A DNA stretch of 64,000 nt. Origin: Fistularia commersonii (lineage: Eukaryota > Chordata > Actinopteri > Syngnathiformes > Fistulariidae). Position numbers and translations under genes: made by a program. Positions within the stretch are counted from its first letter, which is position 1, and each line of letters starts with the position of its first letter. The stretch is from positions 186,001 through 250,000 of the forward strand of contig JBBMNZ010000072.1 in assembly GCA_037954325.1 (NCBI GenBank), read 5' to 3'. Shown here piece after piece: positions 37,845-49,280 of the stretch. The notes under the pieces were generated by a model that saw nothing but the letters and a program-made list of their open reading frames with translations, was not told the origin of the DNA and searched no databases.

Positions 37845-40800
37845 ATTCCATCAAGCTGGTTTCTGCTCTTGAAATTTGTTGTTTAGGACATGATTCTGGA
37901 CAATATATGTCAAATTAAGTGTAATCCCTTCAAAAGTTCAAAAGATATATTCATTCGTTCAAAAAGTACTTATCTCACCGGGTTGAAGCATTTTTGATTA
38001 GGAGTGGAAATAACTTTTGAATTTCATCAAGCTGGTTTCTGCTGTTGAAATATGTTGTTTAGGACATGATTCTGCAAATATATGTCAAATTTAGTGAAAT
38101 CCCATTCCAGGTTCAAAGGATATAGCCATTCGTCCAAAAAGTACTTATGTCACCAAGTTGAAGAATTTTTGATTAGTATTGGAAATAACCAATGAATTAC
38201 GTCAAGCTGGTTTCTGCTGTTGAAATATGTTGTTAGGTCAAGATTCTGCACAATATATGTCATATCCATCAAAAGTCCAAAAGATATAGCCATTCGTTCA
38301 AAAAATGCTTAACTCACCGAGTTGAGACGTTTCTGATTAGGAGTGGAAATAACTGATGGATTTTCGTCAAGCTGGTTTCTGCTGTTGAAATATGTTGTTT
38401 AGGACATGATTCTGCAAAACACATGTCAAATTCAGTGTAATCCAGCGATAAGATCAAAAGATATAGCCATTCGTCATAAAAGTGCTTATCTCACCGAGTT
38501 GAAGCGTTTTTGATTCGGAGTGGAAATAACTAATGAATTTCATCAAGCAGGTTTCTGCTGTTGAAATATGTTGTTTAGGACAAGATTCTGCACAATATAT
38601 GTCAAATTCAGTGAAATCCCATCACAGGTTCAAAAAATATATTCATTCGTTCAAAAATTGCTTATCTCACCAAGTTGAAGAGTTTTTGATTAGTAATGGA
38701 AATAACTTTTGAATTTCATCAAGCTGGTTTCTGCTGTTGAAATATGTTGTTTAGGACATGATTCTGCACAATATATGTCAAATTCAGTGTAATTCCTTCA
38801 CAAGTTCAAAAGATATAGTCATTCGTTCAAAAAGTGCTTAACTCACCGAGTTGAAGCGTTTTTGATTAGGAGTGGAAATAACTTTTGAATTTCATCAAGC
38901 TGGTTTCTGCTGTTGAAATATGTTGTTTAGAACATGTTTCTGCACAATATATGTCAAATTCAGTGTAATCCCTTAATAGGTTCAAAAGATATCGCCAGTC
39001 GTTCCAAAAGAACTTATCTCACCGAGTTGAAGCGTTTTTGATTAGGAGTGGAAATAACTAATGAATTTCTACAAGCTTGTTTCTGCTGTTGAAATATGTT
39101 GTTTAGGACATGATTCTGCACAATATATGTCAAATTCAGTGTAATTCCTTCACAAGTTCAAAAGATATAGCCATTCGTTCCAAAAGAACTTATCTCACCG
39201 AGTTAAAGCGTTTTTGATTAGGAGTGGAAATAACTTTTGAATTTCATCAAGCTGGTTTCTGTTGTTGAAATATGTTGTTTAGAACATGTTTCTGCACAAT
39301 ATATGTCAAATTCAGTGTAATCCCTTCATAGGTTCAAAAGATATCGCCAGTCGTTCCAAAAGAACTTGTCTCACCGAGTTGAAGCATTTTTGATTAGGAG
39401 TGAAATAACTAATGAATTTCTACAAGCTGGTTTCTGCTGTTGAAATATGTTGTTTAGGACATGATTCTGCACAATATATGTCAAATTCAGTGTAATCCCA
39501 TCACAAGTTCAAAATATATAGCCATTTGTTCAAAAACTGCTTATCTCACCGAGTTGAAGCGTTTTTGATTAGGAGTGGAAATAACTTTTGAATTTCATCA
39601 AGCTGGTTTCTGCTGTTGAAATATGTTGTTTTGAACATGTTTCTGCACAATATATGTCAAATTCAGTGTAATCCCTTCATATGTTCAAAAGATATCGCCA
39701 GTCGTTCCAAAAGAACTTATCTCACCGAGGTGAGGCGTTTTTGATTCGGAGTGGAAATAACCAATGAATTTCATCAAGCTGGTTTCTGCTGTTGAAATAT
39801 GTTTTTTAGGATATGATTCTGCACAATATATGTCAAATTCAGTGAAATCCCATCACAGCTTCAAAAAATATATTCATTCGTTCAAAAATTGCTTATCTTA
39901 TCGGGTTGAAGCGTTTTTGATTAGGTGTGGAAATAACTGATGGATTTCGTCAAGCTGGTTTCTGCTGTTGAAATATGTTGTTTAGGACATGATTCTGCAA
40001 AACACATGTCAAATTCAGTGTAATCCAGCGATAAGATCAAAAGATATAACCATTCGTCATAAAAGTGCTTATCTCACCGAGTTGAAGCGTTTTTGATTCG
40101 GAGTGGAAATAACTAATGAATTTCATCAAGCAGGTTTCTGCGTTTGAAATATGTTGTTTAGGACAAGATTCTGCACAATATATGTCAAATTCAGTGAAAT
40201 CCCATCACAGGTTCAAAAAATATATTCATTCGTTCAAAAATTGCTTATCTCACCAAGTTGAAGAGTTTTTGATTAGTAATGGAAATAACTTTTGAATTTC
40301 ATCAAGCTGGTTTCTGCTCTTGAAATTTGTTGTTTAGGACATGATTCTGGACAATATATGTCAAATTAAGTGTAATCCCTTCACAAGTTCAAAAGATATA
40401 GCCATTCGTTCAAAAAGTACTTATCTCACCGGGTTGAAGCATTTTTGATTAGGAGTGGAAATAACTTTTTAATTTCATCAAGCTGGTTTCTGCTGTTGAA
40501 ATATGTGTTTTAGGACATGATTCTGCACAATATATGTCAAATTCAGTGTAATTCCTTCACAAGTTCAAAAGATATAGCCATTTGTTCAAAAAGTGCTTAT
40601 CTCACCGAGTTGAAGCGTTTTTGATTAGGAGTGGAAATAACTTTTGAATTTCATCAAGCTGGTTTCTGCTGTTGAAATATGTTGTTTAGAACATGTTTCT
40701 GCACAATATATGTCAAATTCAGTGTAATCCCTTCACAAGTTCAAAAGATATAGCCATTTGTTCAAAAAGTACTTCTCTCACCGAGTTGAAGCGTTTTTGA

Positions 40801-40997
40801 TTAGGAGTGGAAATAACTTTTGAATTTCATCAAGCTGGTTTCTGCTGTTGAAATATGTTGTTTTGAACATGTTTCTGCACAAAATAAGTCAAATTCAGTG
40901 TAATCCAGCGACAAGATCAAAAGACATAGCCATTCGTGCAAAAAGTGCTTATCTCACCGAGTTAAAGCGTTTTTGATTAGGAGTGGAAATAACTAAT
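37845..40997. repeat. Family C block, copy 3 of the A-B-C cycle
   Basis: It begins with a two-monomer loss relative to 29.12-29.48 kb (GAATTCCATC joined to CTGCTCTTGAAATTTG). It then has about three monomers that copy 2 lacks (about 38.29-38.88 kb), bringing the offset back to 8,899. A further three monomers (528 bp) lie between 40.5 and 41.0 kb relative to copy 2, shown by the rise of the offset from 8,899 to 9,427. Confidence 0.87.
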
Positions 40998-42780
40998 GAA
41001 TTTCAACAAGTTGGTTTTTGCTGTTGATATATGTTTTTTAGGACATTATTCTGCACAATATATATGAAATTCAGTGTAATCCAGCTACAAGATCAAAAGA
41101 TATGGCCAAAAGGTCAAAAACTACTTATCTTATCGAGTTTAATCCTTTTTGAGTTGGAGTGGAAATAACTCATGAATTTCATCATGCTGGTTTCTGCTGT
41201 TGAAATATGTTGTTTAGGACTTGATTCTGCACAATATATGTCAAATTCAGTGTAATCCCACCACCGGTTCATAACATGTAGCCATTCGTTCAAAAAGTGC
41301 TTATCACACCTAGTTGAAGCGTTTTTGATTAAGAGAGGAAATAACTATTGAAATTCACCAAGCCTGTTCCTGCTGGTGATAGATGTTGTATAGAACATGA
41401 TTCTGTCCAATATATGTCAAATTCAGTGTAATCCAGCGACAAGATCAAAAGATATAGCCATTCGTGCAAAAACTGCTAATCTCACAGAGTTGAAGCGTTT
41501 TTGAGTTGGAGTGGAAATAACTAATGAATTTCAATATGCTGGTTTTTGCTGTTGATATATGTTGTTTAGGACTTAATTCTGCACAATATATGTCAAATTC
41601 AGTGTAATCCAGCTATAAGTTAAAAAGATATAGCCATAAGGTCAAAAAGTGCTTATCTCACTGATTTGAAGCGTTTTTGATTTTGAGTGGAAATGACTAA
41701 TGAATTTCATCAAGCTGGTTTCTGTTGTTGAAATATGTTTTTTAGGACATGAATCTGCACAATATGTCAAATTCAGTGTAATCCAGCTACAAGTTCAAAA
41801 GATATAGCCATAAGGTCAACAACTGCTTATCTTATCGAGTTAAATCGTTTTAGAGTTGGACTGGAAATAACTCATGAATTTCATCAAGCTGGTTTCTGCT
41901 GGATATATGTTGTTTAGAACATGATTCTGCACAATATATGTCAAATTCAGTGTAATCCCATCACAGGTTCAAAAGATAAAGCCATTCGTTCAAAAAGTGT
42001 TTATCTTATCGGGTTGAAGCGTTTTTGAGTTGGAGTGGAAATAACTAATAAATTTATTCATGCTGGTTTCTGCTGTTGATATATGTTGTTAAGGACATGA
42101 TTCTGCAAAATATATGACAAATTCAGTGTAATCCCGCGACAAGATCAAAATATATAGCCATTCATGCAAAAAGTGCTGATCTCACGGAGTTGAAGCGTTT
42201 TTGATTAAGAGAGGAAATAACTAATGAATTTCACCAAGCCTGTTTCTGCTGTTGATAGATTTTGTATAGGACAAGATTCTGCACAATATATGTCAAATTC
42301 AGTGTAATCCAGCAACAAGATCAAAAGATATAACCATTTGTTCAAAAACTGCTTATCTCACCAAGTTAACCCGTTTTTGATTAAGAGAGGAAATAACTAT
42401 TGAATTTCACCAAGCCTTTTTCTGCTATTGATAGATGTTGTATAGGACATGATTCTGCACAATATATGTCAAATTCAGTGTAATCCAGGTACAAATTCAA
42501 AAGATATAGCCATTCGTTCAAAAAGTTCTTATATCACTGACTTGAAGCGTTTTTGACTAGTAGTGGAAATAACTAATGAATTTCATCAAGCCGTTTTCTG
42601 CTGTTGAAATATCTTGTTTAGAACATGATTCTGCACAATATATGTCAAATTCAGTGTAACCCAGCTTCAAGATCAAAATATATAGCCATTCGTTAAAAAA
42701 GTGCTTTTCTCACCGAGTTGAAGCGTTATTGATTAGGAGTGGCATTAACTAATGAATTTCATTAATCTGGTTTCTGTTGT
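40998..42780. repeat. Higher-order block A, copy 3 (shortened)
   Basis: It matches 10852-12335, then jumps at 42481 to the equivalent of 13215, skipping exactly 880 bp (five monomers), among them the A-run monomer. It then leaves block A before the truncated monomers and joins a block B monomer inside ATATGTTGTTTAG near 42795. Confidence 0.92.
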
Positions 42781-43485
42781 TGAAATATGTTGTTTAGAAA
42801 ATGATTCTGCACAATATATGTCAACTTCAGTATTATCCAGCTACAAGTTAAAAACATATATCTATAAGGTCAAAAACTGCTTATCTTATCGAGTTAAAAT
42901 GTTTTTAAGTTGGAGTGGAAATAACTAATGAATTTCATCAAGCTGGTTTCTGCTGTTGATATATGTTGTCTAGGACATGATTCTGCACGATATATGTCAA
43001 TTTCAGTGTAATCCCATCACATGTTAAAAACATATAGCCATTCATTCAAAAAGTCTTCATCTCACCGAGTTGAAGCGTTTTTGATTAGGAGTGAAAATAA
43101 CGTAATGAATTTCATCGAGCTGGTTTCTACTGTTGAAATATGTTGTTTAGGACATGATTCTGCAATATATATGTCAAATTCAGTGTAACCCAGCTACAGG
43201 ATCAAAATTAATAGCCATTCGTTCAAAAAGTGCTTTTCTCACCGAGTTGAAGCGTTTTTGATTAGGAGTGGAAATAACTAATGAATTTCATCAAGCTTGT
43301 TTCTGCCGTTGAAATATCTTGTTTAGGACATGATTCTGCACAATTAATGTCAAATTCAGTGTAATCCAGCTACAAGTTCAAAAGATATCGCCATTCGTTA
43401 AAAAAGTGCTTATCTCACCGAGTTGAAGCGTTTTTTATTAGGGATGGAAATAACTAATGAATTTCATCAAGCTGGTTTCTCCTGT
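42781..43485. repeat. Four-monomer tandem duplication, unit 1 (705 bp)
   Basis: Marker TATATCTATAAGG is at 42857. Four monomers of block B follow, the last being a chimera: it begins AAGCTTGTTTCTGCCG and switches near 43335-43345 to the CACAATTAATGTC type. The extra base is a G in AATAACGTAATG near 43102. Confidence 0.9.
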
Positions 43486-44190
43486 TGAAATATGTTGTTT
43501 AGAAAATGATTCTGCACAATATATGTCAACTTCAGTGTTATCCAGCTACAAGTTAAAAAGATATATCTATAATGTCAAAAACTGCTTATCTTATCGAGTT
43601 AAAATGTTTTTAAGTTGGAGTGGAAATAACTAATGAATTTCATCAAGCTGGTTTCTGCTGTTGATATATGTTGTCTAGGACATGATTCTGCACGATATAT
43701 GTCAATTTCAGTGTAATCCCATCACATGTTAAAAACATATAGCCATTCATTCAAAAAGTCTTCATCTCACCGAGTTGAAGCGTTTTTGATTAGGAGTGAA
43801 AATAACTAATGAATTTCATCGAGCTGGTTTCTACTGTTGAAATATGTTGTTTAGGACATGATTCTGCAATATATATGTCAAATTCAGTGTAACCCAGCTA
43901 CAGGATCAAAATTTATAGCCATTCGTTCAAAAAGTTCTTATCTCACCGAGTTGAAGCGTTTTTGATTAGGAGTGGAAATAACTAATGAATTTCATCAAGC
44001 TTGTTTCTGCCGTTGAAATATGTTGTTTAGGACATGATTCTGCACAATATATGTCAAATTCAGTGGGATCCCATGACAGGTTAAAAAGATATAGCCCTTG
44101 GTTCAAAAAGGACTTATCTCACCGAGTTGAAGCGTTTTTGATTAGGATTGGAAACAACTAATGGATTTCATCAAACTGGTTTCTGCTGTT
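43486..44190. repeat. Four-monomer tandem duplication, unit 2
   Basis: The same run of four starts again, with its marker at 43562, 705 bp after the first. Here the fourth monomer is the ordinary GGATCC type (44066), not the chimera. Confidence 0.9.
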
Positions 44191-46452
44191 GAAATATGTT
44201 GTTTAGGACATGATTTTGCACTAAATATTTCAAATTCAGTGTAATCCAGCGACAAGATCAAAAGATATAGCCATTCGTTCAAAGAGTGCTTATCTTACCG
44301 AGTTGAAGCGTTTTTTAGTTGGAGTGGAAATAACTAATGAATTTCAATATGCTGGTTTTTGCTGTTGATATATGTGGTTTAGGACATGATTCTACACAAT
44401 ATATGTCAAATTCAGTGTAATCCAGCAACAAGTTCAAAATATATAGCCATAAGGTCAAAAAGAAATTATCTTACCGAGTTAAATCGCTTTTGATTAGGAG
44501 TGGAAATAACTCATGAATTTCATCAAGCAGGTGTCTGCTGGTGATTTTTGTTTTTTAGAACATGATTCTGCAAAATACATGTCAAATTCAGTGTAATCCC
44601 ATCACATGTTCAAAAGATATAGCCATTCGTTCAAAAAGTGTTTATCTTATCGGGTTGAGGAGTTTTTGATTAAGAGTGGAAATAACTAATGAATTTCACC
44701 AAGCTGTTTTCTGCTGTTCAAATATGTTGTTCAGTACATGATTCTGCACAATATATGTCAAATTCAGTGTAATCCAGCGACAAGTTCAAAAGATATAGCC
44801 ATTCGTTCAAAAAGTGCTTCTCTCACCGAGTTGAAGCGTTTTTTATTAGGAGTGGAAATGACTAATGGATTTCATCAAGCTGGTTTCTACTGTTGAAATA
44901 TGTTGATTAGGACATGATTCTGCACAATATATGTTAACTTCAGTGTAATCCCATTACAGGTTAAAAATATATAGCCATTCGTTCAAAAAGTCTTCATCTC
45001 ACCCAGTTGAAGCGTTTTTGATTAGGAGTGAAAATAACTAATGAATTTCATCAAGCTGTTTTCTACTGTTGAAATATGTTGTTTAGGACATGATTCTGCA
45101 ATATATATGTCAAATTCAGTGTAACCCAGCTACAGGATCAAAATATATAGCCATTCGTTCATAAAGTGCTTTTCTCACCGAGTTGAACTATTTTTGATTA
45201 GGAGTGGAAATAACTAATGGATTTCATCAAGCTGTTTTCTACTGTTGAAATATGTTGTTTAGGACATGATTCTGCACAATATATATGTCAAATTCAGTGT
45301 AAACCAGCTACAGGATCAAAATATATAGCCATTCGTTCATAAAGTGCTTTTCTCACCGAGTTGAACTATTTTTGATTAGGAGTGGAAATAACTAATGGAT
45401 TTCATCAAGCTGGTTTTTGCTGTTGACATATGTTGTTTGGAACATGATTATGCACAATATATGTCAAATTCAGTGTAATCCAGCTCCAAGTTCGAAAGAT
45501 ATAGCCATTCCTTCAAAAAGTGCTTATCCCACCGAGTTGAAGCGTTTTTGATTAGGAGTGGAAATAACTAATGAATTTCATCAAGCTGGTTTCTGCTGGT
45601 GATATATGTTGTTTAGAACATGATTTTGCACAATATATGTCAAATTCATTGTAATCCCATCACATGTTCAAAAGATATAGCCATTCGTTCAAAAAGTGTT
45701 TATCTTATCGGGTTGAAGCGTTTTTGATTAAGAGTGGAAATAACTAATGAATTTCACCAAGCTGGTTTCTGCTGTTCAAATATGTTGTTCAGTACATGAT
45801 TCTGCACAATATATGTCAAATTCAGTGTAATCCAGCCACAAGTTCAAAAAATATACCCATTCGTTCAGAAAGTCCTTCTCTCACCGAGTTGAAGCGTTTT
45901 TGATTGGGAGTGGAAGTAACTCATTGATTTCATTAAGCTGGTTTTTGACGTTGAAATATGTTGTTTAGAACATGATTCTGCACAATTAATGTCAAATTCA
46001 GTGTAATCCAGCTACAACTTCAAAAGATATAGCCATTCGTTCAAAAAGTGCTTATCTCACCGAGTTGAAGCGTTTTTGATTAGGAGTGGAAATAACTAAT
46101 GAATTTCATCAGGTTGGTTTCTACTGTTGAAATATGTTGATTAGCACATTATTCTGCACAATATATGTCAACTTCAGTGTAATCCCTTCACCGGTTCAAA
46201 AGATATAGCCATTCGATCAAAAAGTGTATATCTTATCGGATTGAAGCGTTTTTAATTAGGAACGGAAATAACTAATGAATTTCATCAAGCCACTTTCTGC
46301 TGTTGAAATGTGTTGTTTAGGGCATAATTCTGCAAATATATTTCAAATTCAGTGTAATCCAGCTACAAGATCAAAAGATATAGCCATTCGTTCAAAAAGT
46401 GCTTATCTCACCGAGTTGAAGCTTTTTTGATTAGGAGTGGAAATAACTAATG
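44191..46452. repeat. Higher-order block B, copy 4 (remainder)
   Basis: It follows copy 3 at an offset of 8,608 bp. One monomer is lost near 44275 (the TTTGATTTGG/GAATTCC unit) and one that copy 3 lacks is kept near 45.24-45.40 kb. The two changes cancel, so the offset is 8,609 at 46453. A hybrid TCTGCACAATATATATG near 45270 is 2 bp longer than either parent type. Confidence 0.88.
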
Positions 46453-48480
46453 AATTCCATCAAGCTGGTTTCTGCTGTTGATATATGTTGTTTAGGACAT
46501 GATTCTGAACAATATATGTCAAATTCAGTGTGATCCTATCACAGGTTCCAAAGATATAGCCATTCGTTCAAAAACTTCTTATCTCACCGATTGAAGCGTT
46601 TTTGAGCTGGAGTGGAAAAAACTAATGAATTTCATTATGCTGGTTTTTGCTGTTGATATATGTTGTTTAGGACATGATTCTGCACAATATATGTCAAATT
46701 CAGTATAATCCAGCGACAAGATCAAAAGATATAGCCATTCGTTCAAAAACTGCTTATCTCAACGAGTTGAAGCGTTTTGAGTTGGAGTGGAATTAAATGA
46801 TGAATTTCAATATGCTGGTTTTTGCTGTTGATATATGTTGTTTCGGACATGATTCTGCACAAAATATGTCAAATTCAGTGTAATCCAGGTACAAATTCAA
46901 AAGATATAGCCATTCGTTCAAAAAGTTCTTATATCACTGACTTAAAGCGTTTTTGACTAGTAGTGGAAATAACTAATGAATTTCATCAAGCCGGTTTCTG
47001 CTGTTGAAATATCTTGTTTAGAACATGATTCTGCACAATATATGTCAAATTCAGTGTAATCCAGCTATAAATTCAAAAGATATAGCCATAAGGTCAAAAA
47101 CTAATTATCTTACCGAGTTAAATCGCTTTTGTTTAGGAGTGGAAATAACTAATGAATTTCATCAAGTTGGTTTCTGCTGTTGAAATATGTTGTTTAGGAC
47201 ATGATTCAGCACAAAATATGTCAATTTCAATGTGATCCCATTACAAGATCAAAAGATATAGCCATTCCTTCAAAAAGGACTTATCTCACCGAAATGAAGC
47301 GTTTTTAAATAGGAGTGGGAATAACTAGTGAATTTCATCAAGCTGGTTTCTGCTGTTGAAATATGTTGTTTAGAACATGATTCTGCACAATACATTTCGT
47401 ATTCAGTGTAATCCAGCTACAAGTTCAAAAGATATAGCCATTCGTTCAAAAAGTGCTTATCTCACCGAGTTGAAGCGTTTTTGATTAGGAGTGGAAATAA
47501 CTAATGAATTTCATCGAGTTGGTTTCTACTGTTGAAATATGTTGTTTAGGACATGATTCTGCACAATATATGTCAAATTCTGTGTAATCCCATCGAAGGT
47601 TCAAAAGATATAGCCATTCGTTCAAAAAGTTCTTATCTTATCGAGTTGAAGCGTTTTTGATTAAGAGAAGAAATAACTATTGAATTTCACCAAGCCTTTT
47701 TCTGCTGTTGATAGATGTTGTTTAGGACATGATTCAGTACAATATATGTCAAATTCAGTGTAATCCAGCGACAAGATCAAAAGATATAGCCATTCGTTCG
47801 AAAACTGCTCATCTCACCGAGTTGAAGCGTTTTTGAGTTGAAGTTGAAATAACTAATTTAATTTCAATATGCTGGTTTTTGCTTTTGATATATGTTGTTT
47901 AGGACATGATTCTGCAAAATATATCAAATTCAATGTAATCCAGCTATAAGTTCAAAAGATATAGCCATAAGGTCAAAAAGTGCTTATCTCGCTGAGTTGA
48001 AGCTTTTTTTGTTTTTGAGTGGAAATGACTAATGAATTTCATCAAGCTGGTTTCTGCTGTTGAGATATGTTGTTTCGGACATGATTAAGCACAATATATG
48101 TCAAATTTAGTGTAATCACATCACGGGTTCAAAAGATATAGCCATTCGTTCAAAAAGTACTTATCTTATCGGGTTGAAGCGTTTTTGATTAAGAGTGGAA
48201 ATAACTAATGAATTTCACCACTTTGGTTTTTGCTGTTGATATATGTTGTTTAGAACATGATTCTGCACAATACATGTCAAATTCTGAGTAATCCAGCTAC
48301 AAGTTCAAAAGATATAGCCATAAGGTCAAAAAGTGCTTATCTTACAGAGATTAAATCTTTTTTGAGTTGGAGTGGAAATAACTAATGAATTTCATCATGC
48401 TGGTTTCTGCTGTTGATATATGTTGTTTAGGATAAGATTCTGCACAATATATGTCAAATTCAGTGTGATCCCATCACAGG
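46453..48480. repeat. Mixed block D, first part
   Basis: Block A-like and B-like monomers in an order not seen earlier. Private variants include CAATACATTTCGTATTCAG (47391) and ATAACTAGTGAATTTC (47321). Confidence 0.82.
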
Positions 48481-48551
48481 TTCAAAAGATATATCCATTC
48501 GTTCAAAAAGTCTTCATCTCACTGAGTTGAAGCGTTTATGATTAGGAGTGG

Positions 48552-48562
48552 AAAAAAAAAAA
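48552..48562 (+). repeat. A11 homopolymer in a variant monomer, site 3
   Basis: This run is one A shorter than at the other four sites, with the same flanking words. Confidence 0.95.
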
Positions 48563-48939
48563 GAATTTCATTAAGCTGGTTTCTGCTGTGGAAATATGTT
48601 GTTTCGGACATGATTCTGCACAAAATATTTCAAATTCAGTGTAATCCAGGTACAAATTCAAAAGATATAGCCATTCGTTCAAAAAGTTCTTATATCACTG
48701 ACTTGAAGCGTTTTTGACTAGTAGTGGAAATAACTAATGAATTTCATCAAGCCAGTTTCTGCTGTTGAAATATCTTGTTTAGAACATGATTCTGCACAAT
48801 ATATGTCAAATTCAGTGTAACCCAGCTTCAAGATCAAAATATATAGCCATTCGTTAAAAAAGTGCTTTTCTCACCGAGTTGAAGCGTTATTGATTAGGAG
48901 TGGAAATAACTATTGAATTTCATTAATCTGGTTTCTGCT

Positions 48940-49053
48940 GTTGAAATATGTTGTTTAGGACAATAATCTGCACAAAATATGTCAAATTCAGTGTAATTCA
49001 GCGACAAAATCAAAAGATATAGCCATTCGTTCAAAAAGTGTTTATCTTATCGG
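48940..49053. repeat. Truncated 114-bp monomer, 4 of 9
   Basis: Same junction and length. The next GTTGAAATATG begins in CGGGTTGAAA at 49051. Confidence 0.95.
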
Positions 49054-49280
49054 GTTGAAATATGTTGTTTAGGACAAGATTTTGTACAATTTATGTCAAA
49101 TTCAGAGTAATGCAGGTACATTTTCAAAAGATATACCCATTCGTTAAAAAAGTGCTTTTCTCACCGAGTTGAAGCGTTATTGATTAGGAGTGGAAATAAC
49201 TAATCAATTTCATTAATCTGGTTTCTGCTGTTTAAATATGTTGTTTAGGACATGATTCTGCAAAAAATATGTCAAATTCA

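Larger units (their letters stand above)
48481..49280. repeat. Block A-like run inside block D (A-run and truncated monomers)
   Basis: The same variant order as 13.08-13.86 kb: A-run monomer, TGACTAGTAGTGG, AACCCAGCTTCAAG, GTTATTGATTAGG, truncated 114-bp monomer. It is a re-used end segment of block A. Confidence 0.87.
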
